Assembly (NCBI RefSeq): GCF_032854445.1
Contig: NC_088300.1
Coordinates: forward strand, 62,592,984-62,656,983
Direction: 5' to 3'
Source of the DNA: Liolophura sinensis
Taxonomy: Eukaryota; Mollusca; Polyplacophora; Chitonida; Chitonidae
DNA: 64,000 nucleotides
The translations under genes and the position numbers were made by a program. Positions 12,466-24,877 of this stretch are shown one piece after another. How positions within the stretch are numbered: the first letter of the stretch is position 1; every line of letters starts with the position of its first letter. A model generated the notes under the pieces. That model was not told where the DNA came from and made no database searches. It saw only the letters and a program-made list of their open reading frames with translations.

Positions 12466-12763
12466 TATTAAGACATAGTATTTATTTATTTATTTATTTG
12501 ATTGGTGTTTTACGCCGTACTCAAGAATATTTCACTCATACAACGGCGGCCAGCATTATGGTGGGAGGAAATTGGGCAGAGCCCGGGGGAAACCCACGAC
12601 CATCCACATGTTGCTGGAAGACCTTCCCACGTGCGGCCGGAGAGGAAGCCATCATGAGCTGGACTTGAACTCACAGCGACCGCATTGGTGAGAGACTCCT
12701 GGGTCATTAGGCTGCGCTAGCGCGCTAACCGACTGAGCCACGGAGGCCCCTATTAAGTCATAG
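12466..12763 (-). mobile_element. Full-length V-type tRNA-SINE with target duplication
   Basis: The body is at 12479-12750, flanked by direct repeats TATTAAGACATAG (12466-12478) and TATTAAGTCATAG (12751-12763). On the minus strand it starts GGGGCCTCCGTGGCTCAGTC, whose A box is TGGCTCAGTCGGTTAGCG, with a B box GAGTTCAAGTCC further in. The body contains CCTCCCACCATAATGCTGGC and GAAATATTCTTGAGTACGGC, and the tail is (AAAT)n. The tail domain resembles molluscan V-SINEs such as those called RUDI; that family name is my inference. It is the best reference copy in the window. Confidence 0.9.
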
Positions 12764-13476
12764 AGAGTGACCGGACACTTAGCTGAACCCATTTCCCATA
12801 CTCCTGGGAAACACCCATCGAGGTGGGTTTTATATCATACAGACAAAAACCAACAACAGTTAATTGCGCCGAATCGTAACAAATGAAACGATAATGGAGC
12901 ATGTGTAGTTGTTTATATGTATGCTTTGATTCAGAATTCGGACACCATCCGTCAACAATAGTGGACGTTCTGGAACAAAAACCACGAGATGAATTTCGAA
13001 AATAAAGTTTGATATCCCTGTCAAGCTCCCCTGGTGTATGATATTTGGATTCGGGGGCGAGGGAGGGGTGAGGTAGAACAGCTTTCGTTTGGGGAATTGA
13101 CCTTGCGATTGTTTCCACGGGGAACGTCTATCTTGATTTACTGTTGGTATATGAGTGTCTGTTTCGGTTCAGAGATTCTAGCTTGTCTTGGTCGTGTGTG
13201 TCTTAAGTAGAGGCTGACGACAAACATGAATTCAGGAACGAGCGTTATCACAAAACATCACTCAGAGGTGGGTTCCAAAGTGCGTCATTGTTTGGCGTTA
13301 CGCTGCAGTGTTGCTGATCTACCTTTGTGCTGTACGAGCTCTGACACATGTACATAAAAAGTGATCTCACAGAAAATAACAAAATAGTGCACCGCTTGTT
13401 TTAGGCTGGTAGTGTTGAAGTTTAAAAATAGCTATGCGATCAGATGCAACCTTACTGCAGTTGTCAACCGAATGCA
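12764..13476. other. Non-coding gap between two SINE copies
   Basis: A 121-codon minus-strand frame (12753-13118) overlaps the SINE target duplication, starts with GTG and matches nothing I know. Otherwise I see nothing. Confidence 0.5.
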
Positions 13477-13761
13477 ACCTGTCGTATTTATTTCATTTAT
13501 TTATTTTATTTGATTTGTACGCCGTACTCAAGAATATTTCACTTATACGACGGTGGCCAGCATTATGGTGGGAGGAAACCGGTGGTAACCCACGACCACC
13601 TGCATGTTGCTGGAAGACCTTCCCACGTACGGCCGGAGAGGAAGCCATCATGAGCTGGACTTGAACTCACAGCGACCGCATTGGTGAGAGGCTCCTATAT
13701 CATTACGCTGCGCTAGCGCGCTAACCAACTGAGCCACGAGGGCCCCCACCTATCGTATTTA
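13477..13761 (-). mobile_element. Full-length V-type tRNA-SINE with target duplication
   Basis: The body is at 13491-13747, between direct repeats ACCTGTCGTATTTA (13477-13490) and ACCTATCGTATTTA (13748-13761). It has the same A box, B box, core and T-rich tail as the copy at 12479, and lies in the same orientation only 0.7 kb away. The different target duplications show two independent insertions rather than a local duplication. Confidence 0.9.
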
Positions 13762-16700
13762 AAGGAGATCTGAATAAAGCGATGTAAGTAACACGATACT
13801 GTCGTCCGGTTAGAAACTATGCAGGCACGTTTGACCATATGAACATTTAGTTCCATGTAAATAACAATGTGCTGTTTTAGTATTAGTTAAACAAACAAAA
13901 AAGGCCAGTTGTTTGGTTCATGTACACAAAGGCTGGGCTTGCTTTGTCGTGAAGTACTTCCTGCCGGTGCTATTGCGCATATGTAAGAGGATGAAGTATT
14001 TACACAGTTCCCTGCAGGTGGCAGGGCTGTACCTGGCAGGTACTGGTAGTGAGCGATCGAAACATCCTCCACTGCTCGTTATAGTCATGATATACCGAGA
14101 ATTACGTAAGCCCACGGCCTAACGGTGCTATCTTAGATACGCTCTAATGGATACTTTCCTTAAGAGATCGATAGGTTGTATGTGGACTCACGCAGTGATA
14201 GAGTTCCAGGTAAGTGACTGTGCGCTCGGAGGTGGCGTGTGATAGCGAAAAGTTCATGCTCGTCTGGCCGACACCGGAGGTGTGATGTTACCCGAGGTGC
14301 AAAGTGCACAGCGCATGCGGCGCATGATTAGCAGCCCTTGTCTGTCTAATTACCTGTTTTCGCCGTCAGTAATTAGTAAAGGTACACCAGTTGTACTGAC
14401 TTAAAGACCCTTCACAAGATGTCGAGAGGTATAGCTGTGTGCAGATTATTTGACCATTATAGTCCATTATGTAGCAAAAACGCAGGGTGCAACACGCATA
14501 ACAGGCTGCACGTGTTTCTTATTCGTGATCACGTATGCCCTCTATGAGATGCTCGGAGAACAGAGCTTACCTGTGGTACACGGCTTTGTTCACTCTAAAG
14601 TTGGTCTCGCACGTAACAATCATGATCTGTCAGCCTCGTAACTTGATATTAAATGGAATCCGTGAATGTTCTTCTTGCGTTGTTGATACCTAAAAATCAG
14701 TATATAAGCTGAGTTCAAGAATTGCGGCATAACATCAAGTACAATAACTGTCCACGGGAAATGTATTGACATCCACAAGGTACCTTCAAAATACATGTTC
14801 AACTTTTTTGGAACATAATTAAATACATTCAAATATTTGCATTCTAACTTATGAACCAAATAGATAGTGTTGGGTGGCGGTGTCGTCGCAAACAATTCCA
14901 TTATTTTAAACAATGGATTTATCAACAAAGCAGCTGTTGCGTATTGGTGCACGTTTCACTGTGCACTTTACAATACGTCCATATCCAAACCTTTAACGAC
15001 AAAATATCGTTTTTATGTGACCGTTTTCCGACATTACAGTGTCGATACTGCTCATCGTTTTTATGTCACCGTTTGCGAAACTATCACCGTGTCGGTGCTG
15101 ATCTGGTTTTACTCTGTATGTGGTACCCTTTTGTAGTAATAATCCACTTTAAAAAGTACAATATTTACATGCCTTCAACTGTATTCAAAAACGTCTTAAA
15201 AACGGCTATGGGTCATGAGGAAATAGTGTTAAGTGCTGGGTTTGAGAAGGACTTTCCTTTTTCTTTTTTTTTGTGAGAAAAAAAGCACCGGACCTTCTGG
15301 TGCTGAATGGATTAGTAGAGCTGATAGATTAAGGTGCATCCTTCTGCAAGAAGTGTAGAAGTATAAAATCCTGTGCAGAACTGAGAGAAATAATGCACCC
15401 ATTTCATTCGCTACGTTGTCCAGTCAGAGTGGATTTGTTCAACGTCACCCTTAAATGATTCTACACATTTTTTTTTGGAAAACAAATGGCAATGTAAAAA
15501 ATTGGGCAGTGGATAATGAGGGCGCTTCAGTAAAGTCATGCAAGTACGTCTCATAATAGTATACCTTTTTCCTTGGCGTTAAACTTAGAAGCTGATCTTG
15601 TCTGGAGTCCTCGAGAGAAAGCTTCAGAAATGGAAATCTATCATTGAAAGTTTTCTCCAGAGATGGAACATCATCGTAAAATGCACGAAATAATACTGAA
15701 TATCACATCGAGACTGAGACGGTGCAGTATTGAGAGTGTAGCTCCTGGATTTAACGTAATGAATATATCTTAGCATCCTACATTTCCCTCGCATTTCATA
15801 TTGCTCGTGCGGTGTTGGCGCTAAAAATATAACCAGTGATGATTGCAGTCCGTTTAAGCAGCTTTAGGATTTGTGGAAATGTCCGTTCATAAGTCTGGCC
15901 GACATCGAATAATTAAACCAGTCTTTAATATAATGATAAGCAAAGCAAATAGACCACAGAAATCTTTGATCAGTAACAGACGAGTTTGCGCTTTTCCAAA
16001 TGACTTTTGTTGTGTGTCTTTCTGATGTCAACTCTGGATACCCTTGGCATACCTTCGTGGCTTTGATATCAGAATGACGCAATTTGTCGACCTACTCGCT
16101 CACTGTCTGATTAAAATTCCATGCTTGCACTACGGTCTGCCGACAGCCAAACTGTCACAGCATAGACAAGGCGGTGCTAGCCACAGCCGGGCCTGAACAG
16201 AAAACAGCAGTACATTTTTTTCTTCTGGCATCTGTTACAATATAGCTAAATGGTTCTGAGTCTCTGCCAGAAAAGAGCGGTTCACTGTCCCCAAGCTTGG
16301 GTATCTATAGCACCTCCAGCATGTAATAATCCAACAGGGAACGCCTTAATGACTTCCATCCTTGAAATAACTTCCTACAGATCTTTCTATTATTCCTCGA
16401 AGCACAATCTCGTATTAAAGCGATTTATAGCCCGGGGTATGATTAGGTGATATCGGGGGCTGGACTGTGGTGGCGGGCAGTGAGCCGACACAGTCTCCGT
16501 CAGTCGAAGCTCCGTGTTGGCGCGGTCAACTTCGGGGGTGTTTAGCCTGCACACTACTCTCTCATCGCTGTCCTGCTAATCTATTCAATTAGCCATTGAG
16601 TCCCGACACGAGATGGGGACCCATCTGTTGTAAAGGTTTCATGAGCAGTTCATGTATTCGGGCACATTTCCATATCAATTAGCTAGTAAATATTTGAATT

Positions 16701-19469
16701 AAAGATATTAATCATTTATTACCAAATGAACTGTCAGTGTAGGGCCATAAAGGCGCCTGTGTTGGATCTTTGCCTGGCTATCCCGTATCAGCTATCTAAA
16801 TGGCTCATCTAATCGACCCAAGCGCTCCTACCCGCCCTCCTTTTGCCATCATGATGCTATTCATCGGGAATTGCCTTTCCATCTCGCCTACCCCATTCAC
16901 TGGACAGTGATTCAATACCTTTATCCTTTAAGGTAACCTTTGCGCGTGACAGCAAAGCGATTCTGTTCAGTGAGAAATGCAGCATTTTATTTAATTAAAA
17001 CCAATGTTCCCATAATTACCTTGTGTATTGAGAACAAACAAAAAAGATCTATTAATTTTCCTTTACAGACACAAAGCTAATGTATTTTTAATACAGTCTG
17101 TTTTACCTTTATTGGAATAGCATGCAAGAGATGTGCTGGGAATTAAACAGATGCAATTAATAAACCAATCACTAAATAAGGCCCATGGATGCTCGGTCGA
17201 TGAGAACCGTCTCAGTTGAAAAGATATGTAGAAAAATTGTCTTTATGAATCATGGTTAGTTTGTCTTGAATAAGCATATGCGCACACCATAACATTGTCT
17301 CGAGCCGGGATTTGACTAAAGTTGAATTGAGGCTAAGTTTTAAACCGTTTAGAGGTTAGGTTATATTGACTTGTAGTACACCATACAGAAAGTGACCGCT
17401 TATGGTGTTTACATTTGAGTTGTGTTACAACCGTATTAAGAAAAATGGAACAGGATAAGTTTTTGTACTGCCCCTATAAGAGCGTCGCCTTTAGAAAACT
17501 ATCCCGTTAGAAGTCCGGTTGTATCAAAGTTCAGTTTTCTGCCTTGTAACTAATTAAATTGGTGACTTTCTGGGTGGTTTCCCGGACTCACGGATTTTTC
17601 ACGGATTCTCCTATTTTAATGTTTTTTTTCTTTATGTCATCGCAACACTGGCTATGATACTGAAATAAGAAGAATTAGTTCTTTCGCGACATCATGTAAT
17701 GAATGGGAAAATTCCAACAACGGTGTGATGAAACTTTAATGGATTACAGTTTGCAAAGATTCGTCGGTGCCATACTGAAACCATTAGACAAATGGAAAAG
17801 TTGACCTACCTCCAGCTAAGCGTTTCTCTAGAGCGTAATTTCAAGACAACCATAATATAACATGGATAAGCTTCTATATATGTTCAAGAGTTCCTGACAA
17901 TTCAAGTTATGACCGGAAGTGCAGAAAGAGAGGCATCTGTTCGGAGACACAACACATTTTATCGTACTTAATGTCTTGTAGTGGGAGCAATATCCTTGAC
18001 AAAATATAATGCCATTTCGTTTATTGGCTCTCAATTTAAGTGGCATATACACCACCTGTTTTGATTTGATGAATCCCCAGCGAGGTTTGTGACACCCAAG
18101 ACTATTTACGCCGAAAACACACCCGATCTCAATAAAATTCCAATAATATACAGCTTAATTGTTCTCTTCTGTGTGTCGACGGTATTTCATTTTGACAATG
18201 GGAAAGTCAAAGAACACATTTCCGACGGTGATAAAGCTGTGTAAAACCATGTACTTTTTATGTTCTTTCCGGTAGTACATCACTTATAAAACTCTTAGGG
18301 AAGTCCACAATCACTGCCTCCTGATGGCAGTAAACTACGTGTTTTTACTGCTGTTCGTTGTGTAACAGGTCCTGTTTCGAATTCCAAGATGTCTTATGCT
18401 GTTCACAACAGAATACAGACAGATCTTCGAAGGGAAGCATAACCACATGGGGCTTTTTCCGGTCATGGCTTCTTATATCTACTGGATATGGCCAATACAC
18501 TAGTCTTCCTGTGGGACTTTGCTCTTGGTTTGCTTAGTAGCAGGTATGTGTCCGCTATAAACAGGTTGGCTGTATTAATAGGTCATAGAGCAGACACATA
18601 AAAATGGACCTGTCCCGAACATGGTTTGCCATAAGCAATATTGCCCAAGATGCTCGTGCCCCGTAATTTCGTGCGGCAAACCTTTTATTGCAATTTTGAT
18701 TGGATTGTCGTGCCTGACGTGGTTCAATCCGGCGACCATGGCGCTGATATTGGTGCCGTGCTAACAGTCGTGCTTGTATTTCCCGAAGAGCCACGGGCTA
18801 CACGAGATGGCGATGAAGGGGTTTCTAGTCAGTTAGATGGCAAATTAGATTCGGCTCGTCTCCCGGTCCGCACACTGCGAGGGTGACTAGCTCCTTAGCT
18901 GATAGATTGCCGTACCGTGACAACCCTACAAGTCAGCTTGAAAACCTTCATTGGATTTTGGCTCAGTTGATCACGGACCATATCCCAAAGGAAGGGAAAA
19001 AAATCAGCAGATCTACGGGTACAGGAAAAGCCAAGAATTCTTCGTGCGTTACTGCTTAATCGCTTATATTGTAGGCCAATCTAGAGCGATCGGAACTTTC
19101 CCGCGTACTCTTAAATGAAGGGTTTTGCGGAGAAAGGTCTTCATCACATTCAACTACTGTCAAGTGTACATGGGTAAAAAAGCTCAAGAAAAAATTCTCG
19201 TCCTCAAACGTCAGCCTTTAGACTGCTATAGATGCCCAACAATATACATGATCGTACATGCAGACGGTGTTTTTCTGTGATGTCTTCGTATTTAACGTCG
19301 CTTTCAATACTATTTTTTGTGTAATCTCAGGACGATGTCTCCATTGCTTCAGAATCCTCAAGTTGTTCTCTATATAACGGTGCCTCATGAAAGCATTATC
19401 TCCAGAATTTCGCCCACCAGGCACACGATTGGAGGGTTCATGTCCGGCCTTGGGCAGGTAATTTATATA
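13762..19469. other. 5.7 kb non-coding stretch
   Basis: No frame here looks like a protein; the longest is 141 codons, plus strand, 14851-15276, with a low-complexity cysteine/phenylalanine-rich translation. A short imperfect direct repeat (CGTTTTTATGTGACCGTTT / CGTTTTTATGTCACCGTTT) lies at about 15008-15075. The part at about 16560-17170 is rich in ATTA/TAAT words, discussed under findings. Confidence 0.5.
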
Positions 19470-19592
19470 AACCCGTCCCCTCACACTTCCCCGGTTTCCT
19501 CCCACCATAATGCTGGCTTGCCGCTGTCGCATAAGTGAAATATTCTTGAGTACGGCGTAAAGTAGCAATCAAATAAATGAACAAATAAATCC
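19470..19592 (+). mobile_element. 5'-truncated V-type SINE, plus orientation
   Basis: The copy keeps the 3' part only: CCCCGGTTTCCTCCCACCAT, then ATAAGTGAAATATTCTTGAG, TACGGCGTAAAGTAGCAATC and an AAATAAATGAACAAATAAAT tail. No tRNA head is visible. Orientation is opposite to most copies in the window. Confidence 0.8.
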
Positions 19593-20078
19593 CTCACCCT
19601 TCGCGTGGCCTTGGTGACATATTGTATCAACTTCGCACTCTTATCCACTTCTGTTCCGCCTATTTGGCGTGTAAGTACGTACGTTACACGTGGGAAATGT
19701 CATCAGTGAACTGTCAAATGACTGTGGTTTATGCCCTAGTACTCCAGTTTCCTCCGCCCCAATCTACCAATAATCAATCAACCGGGACACCAGATACCCG
19801 AACATGTCATAGTATATTACCACCGGGACGTTTGGTCATTGCATTTTTGCTATGACATCATATTTACGGTATGTATTATAGGCACAACTCTAAGAATCAT
19901 CATGGATTTAAAGCAGTTTTATTTACTCCAATTTTATTTAAAGGAAAAGATAGACTCTTCAAATTACATACTATTAGACGAAAGTTTAAAAAAGTACTTG
20001 TACAATTTTGTCATTTTCAGAGCAAATTCAAATCAGTGAAACCGTCAACAACGATCATTGATCACAGAAGTCAAATCG

Positions 20079-20232
20079 ACCTTTTATTTATTTATTTTAT
20101 TGGTGTTTTACGTCGTACTCAAGAATATTTCACTTATATGATAGCGCCCAGCATTATGGTGGGAGGAAACCGTAGGGGAAACCCACGACCATCCGCAGGT
20201 TGCTGGAAGACCCTTCCACTTACGCCGGCCTT
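20079..20232 (-). mobile_element. Truncated V-type SINE
   Basis: This copy has the tail (TTTATTTATTTATTTTATTG), the GTTTTACGTCGTACTCAAGA core and CCAGCATTATGGTGGGAGGA. It then continues to CCCTTCCACTTACGCCGGCC, where it stops before the tRNA head. The region on its left, 19593-20078, contains nothing I recognise. Confidence 0.8.
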
Positions 20233-21655
20233 TCCTGCCGTTATGTTCATTTAATGGCGAAATTTGTCTGAACGTTATTCCAGAAATGCTCTTTCGACAT
20301 TAAGATAGATGAACTTATATTTGGGTCTTTACAAGTACTGCATCACATCAGTACTGGTGTGAAGAAATTAATTATAGGGTCCACCTACGCTACAGCACTC
20401 GTAAACTTGTCCTCGTGTAATGTTTAGAATAATAATTATTATTTCAGAAACCGACTTTCGCAACGATATGGGTGCTTATTGCCAAAAGTATCTTCAAGCC
20501 GATATAGCAAGCCATAATTATTCATTCATTCTGAAACCGACATCATATACTAAAATTAAGAGGCGAATAAGCCACTCGGCTGATTAGAAATTTACTAATT
20601 AGCTTCTACTGTCCTCGGAGAACATGCTGTTGACCCAATCTATTGACGAAATACAGCTATCATTTTTTGGCAGCCAACTCCACGAAGAGGCTCGCAACAA
20701 AGCATCAGATTGGAACAACACTTGGCAATAACATCAAAAGCTCTACTGGTTCTGATAAGACTTAGATCGTGTAAGAAATGGGTCCAAAACTGACGAGACA
20801 GGCAACAGTGTGGCTGGGGGTTCAAGCTTTCACTCAGAATGGCTTATTATTCAATTTCTGTCAGCCATTAGCCTTCTCGTCTGTAGAAGACAAAGAGATC
20901 TGTGTTTCGATTATTTTCATTAAGTCTTCATCTGGGAGATTTAATCCCAGTGGTATTTGACCGAGGGTTTTAAATTGATCCCAGTGAGGTATCAATAGTC
21001 GTCTATAGGGTCTGAGGTGGGGATCTTGTGCGGGTCAGATAATATGGCCAACAAATCGATACAGGTGTAATTATGAAGAAATTACAAGCGTATTGTGGTT
21101 GAATTTCTCCGAAGAAACTCGCTTGGGGAGATGCACTTATCACGTTCTCAGAGACGGATTTCATTGTTCCCTGGGGCGGCAGGTTGAGGACAATCGAGCA
21201 CTGAGTCATTTTGCGTTGGTGTATATGTCGAACAAACAGCTGAGCCGAGTTGGAAAACATTAGGGCTGTGCTGAAATGTAGAACACATGTATTAAAATCA
21301 TGCTGTGTATATTCAAAATAATCAGACACTTTTGATCAGGTATTTTGGGACAGCAGACTCATGTAAAGCGACTGAAAGTAGACTTATACATACCAAGAAA
21401 GATATTGTATCGCAGAAAAAAAGTAGCACGTGGCTATCGTGAGAGATTTGGGCGATCCGTCTTTATGAGTGATTTTCATTTTAAAATATATTTTATAACT
21501 TTACATAACATTACACAACTTCATGTAACTTTACCTGACTTCAAATGACAAGAGTACAGCTTCTCTTAACCCTAAAAAACACTTTACCAAACTGAATACA
21601 ACTTGCAAATACATTTCTCTTTCAAATCTCTCCTATGATTGTCAAATTATTTGAT
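20233..21655. other. Non-coding, nothing recognised
   Basis: A 108-codon minus-strand frame at 21003-21329 has no recognisable features. No repeats were found. Confidence 0.5.
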
Positions 21656-21740
21656 TTAACCAGGGTTTAATACCGCATTCAAGAATAGGTCACCAAACCG
21701 TGGTCAGCTTTGCGGGCGTAAAGGAAACTGTTTGTAGAGA
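21656..21740 (-). mobile_element. Heavily eroded V-type SINE tail
   Basis: TTTGATTTAACCAGGGTTTA followed by ATACCGCATTCAAGAATAGG and CCGTGGTCAGC lines up in order with the SINE tail and core of better copies, with many substitutions. Confidence 0.4.
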
Positions 21741-23382
21741 GTAAACAAACAGCTTTTGGCAGATAAATGACGAACTTCATAGTGAGTGTCATACGGGTGG
21801 AAGGTGTTCTCCAAAAGACTTCGTGTAAGACAGCATACAGAGAAGGCAATCTCTTGCGAGAAAAACTGGGGGTGCGAGGTTAGAAGAATCAACGCTGTCC
21901 TCTTGTATAGTTCAGCTAATTAGACCGGCACGACAACCATCCAGTCTCTACTCCTCTACGCCCACCCTTCTGTGTAGGAACTTCGTCCACACCGTAACTT
22001 TCTGCCTGCTTGAGAAGCTGCTAAAGTTTGTTATATCGCTCCAATGGAGAGGAAACGTTGCCGGTTTCTGAAGGCACTCATACCACTGTACGGAAACGAT
22101 CCCCCAACCGCTTTGAAATGCTATAGTATTAGGGAAACGCGATTCTAATATTCTTCTTGAATGCCAAGGTCCCGTATCTCCAGTTCAGCTATAGTTTTAA
22201 GTTCTTTTAAGTGGGGATCGGCCAGTAATAATACTCCTCTATACACGCAAATAAGCTGTATTGTTGAAACTACCTGCTTAAAGTAAATCAACCCGGATGG
22301 GATTTCACTTTTTTTCCTTCTCTCTCTCTCTGTCTCTCGGGAGAATTGGAGGTAAAAGTATCACTTTTCCCCACCAGGGACCGGACAGATAAACGTATAG
22401 CGTTAAGCCGTTAGAATCGGTATTCCCTTGTGAGGCTGATAAGCCGTGGGTAAGGTTGCAGTACTGAGCAGTATATGACCGAGGCACGGGGCTGGCATAG
22501 AATCCCCGCTACTTTAGCTTAAAAAAAACTGTTCATTTCCTGAATTGGCTAAGAGAGGTTGTTGGAAAAGTTAGGCGAAATTACATTTAATTTGTTTTTA
22601 TCGATTTGATGAGATGACGTCTGCTTTGAATTTGCGACTGCTCCAAAACCATGGCGTTGTACGGCCATCAAGCACAGGGCAAATAATCAATCGACGTCTA
22701 CACGTTTGATCGGTCTCAATTTGTTAACAGCCTTTAAACGAGTTTAGGGTGAATACAATATGCCTTTTGCTTGTCAGATGCCGTTTGAATTGTTTCGCCC
22801 TAAATAGTTTAAAAGAATACGGAAGCCATTTACACTTGGCATGCATTTAAGAAAGTACAGATGAAGAGAGGAGGATGTCTAACTCACAGTTTTTGAAAAT
22901 ATTAAAGTTTATCTATGCGGAACTTTTGTGAAAAATGTAATAAACTAGTTCAAGGTCACGGGGGGAATTGGATGAGTGGCTCTTTGTCGCATAAGTCCAA
23001 TACCTGTAGACGATGAGGGATACGTGGGCGGTTACCTAGGAGATATTTTTGTGAGTCCTTTGCTGAAATAATAAATCTGTCAATGCCTGGTGCTTATAAG
23101 GCGTGGGAATGTAGCAGGCCTTTGGCTTCTTCTTTGGTCCAAACAGCTAAGTACTCCGGAGACTAGAAAGAAATCGATGGTTCGTTTACTATTATCCCGT
23201 AAAGCGGTCAATCCGCTCATAGCAGAAGTGGATATCATTAGACGGAAGTGGTCAGTTAATATTACACGATATTTCAAACTTCCCATCCACAAAGGAACAC
23301 GAAACGCAGGTAATGAAGTGCTGAGTAAACACCTAATGCATTAACTTGTCAGTCACAGTCGACAAAAGAGCGAGTTTACCTT
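21741..23382. other. Non-coding; short CT microsatellite
   Basis: A pyrimidine run with CTCTCTCTCTCTC lies at about 22311-22338. The frames at 22305-22487 and 23080-23344 have no protein character. Confidence 0.5.
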
Positions 23383-23853
23383 GTCAGGCTGTAGGCACGG
23401 TCTGTAGATACCAGTCTCTTTACGATATCAGGTTATATACACGGTCAGTGACCACATGTCGCTTATATTATATTTCTAGATATAGGGCCAGTACATATGT
23501 TCCCTAACTCTATTGCATTAATATGTCAGACTGCATACAGGGTCAGTTTATCCGTTCCCCTGCCCGCCAGACTGTATACACGGTCAGTATATCCCTTCCC
23601 CTGTCCGCCAGACTGCATACACGGTCAGTACATCCGTTTCCCTGTCCGCCAGACTGCATACACTGTCAGTAAATCTGTATCCTCAATCTCTCAGGCTGTA
23701 TACAGCGTCAGTATATCCGTTCTTTTAATCTGTCTGATGGTATAGACGATCAGAATATCAGACTGAGAGATCCTCAATCTCTTAGGCTAGCTGTATACAG
23801 TGTCAGTATATCTGTTCCTTTAATCTACGGTGAGTATAACCGTTCCTTTAAAA
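23383..23853. repeat. 41 bp minisatellite, subfamily A
   Basis: Units share the core TGTATACACGGTCAGTA followed by TATCCGTTCCCCTGTCCGCC. Consecutive starts at CAGACTG are 41 bp apart in the best-preserved part, 23528-23650, and units degenerate to either side. The core is the same as in the 42 bp array at 24878-26446, so both derive from one ancestral unit. Confidence 0.85.
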
Positions 23854-24877
23854 ACACCAGCGATTTACACCCGTCGTGTTGCCGTCGTGAGCCACGCCTA
23901 GCCCTCGAACGATGGCTGGATACGGTCCCTCATCCTGTTAGACGGTATACACGGTCAGTAGATCCGGATCCTTACTGCGTCGAGCCGTGTACTGTAGATC
24001 ACTTTTGACCCAGACAACTTCCACGATCAGTGTGAGGCGGAGGAACCCCTTCATCAGGACACATTTTGTTCTAAGTAGGGTAGAGGTTTGATAAAGTGTG
24101 TCACGCGGCCATAAAGCAGCTCTTATAGTAAGAAGACTGTGATAACGCTGATAAAATATCAAACGAGATTCAAAATCAACTTGGTGCCAGTAAACTGTGA
24201 CACTCCAGTTATAATAGACAGAATACGCAGGCGACTCACTGTAAAACTCCCAATTTAAAGGGATACAGAATCGACGCTGATTAGCAGTGGACATATGGTT
24301 TCGTCGGTTAAACCTTAGAGCCTTGGTCACGTTTGAATAAATCTGCCATACCTAAAATTCAGCTTATGTTAGGCATAACCTGGATTTGCCTATCTCCTAC
24401 TCCAGCCAATCAGAGTCGATTCTGTATCCCTTTAACAGGCAGTACACACTTTTTCTGCGAGAAGAAAAACAAACATCACACACAGTCAGTAGATCCTGTA
24501 CCCCATTTCGTGATATTGTATGTACGGTTACTGGATCCATACGTTACTCACACTATCATGATTGATTCATGATGTCTATTTATCCAGTGCTCATGTCGAC
24601 TTAAACTTCTGACTGGATGGACAGGTATCATTACTAGTAGTCTTCCGATTGTATTCAACTAAGGATTGAGCATCTGGTTTTCAGTCACGATTATCAGGCA
24701 GTGTGCACGGTCAGCTGATGCAGTCGGTTACATCCGTATTTAATGAGCGATTCGTAAGGTAAGACCGTGCTCAAGAATAATTTTTACGATACTAGTCAGT
24801 TTTGCGTGGGATGAGTTTTCTAGAAATGGCTACGTCCCGTCGAAAGGATTTCCCTGGCATACGAGAGACAGGGTTAG
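23854..24877. repeat. Spacer with stray minisatellite cores
   Basis: This kilobase separates the two arrays. It has isolated cores such as TATACACGGTCAGTAGATCC at about 23946, CACACAGTCAGTAGATCC at about 24478 and GTGCACGGTCAGCTGATGCA near 24703. A 130-codon minus-strand frame (23938-24330) has no recognisable domain. Confidence 0.55.

Noticed and set aside
14851-15276. 141-codon plus-strand frame
   Set aside because: The translation is low-complexity and aromatic/cysteine-rich, another frame overlaps it on the same strand, and there is no domain.
24765-24830. V-type SINE remnant (GTGCTCAAGAATAATTTTTA)
   Set aside because: Only about 20 bases resemble the core and the order of later blocks is lost.
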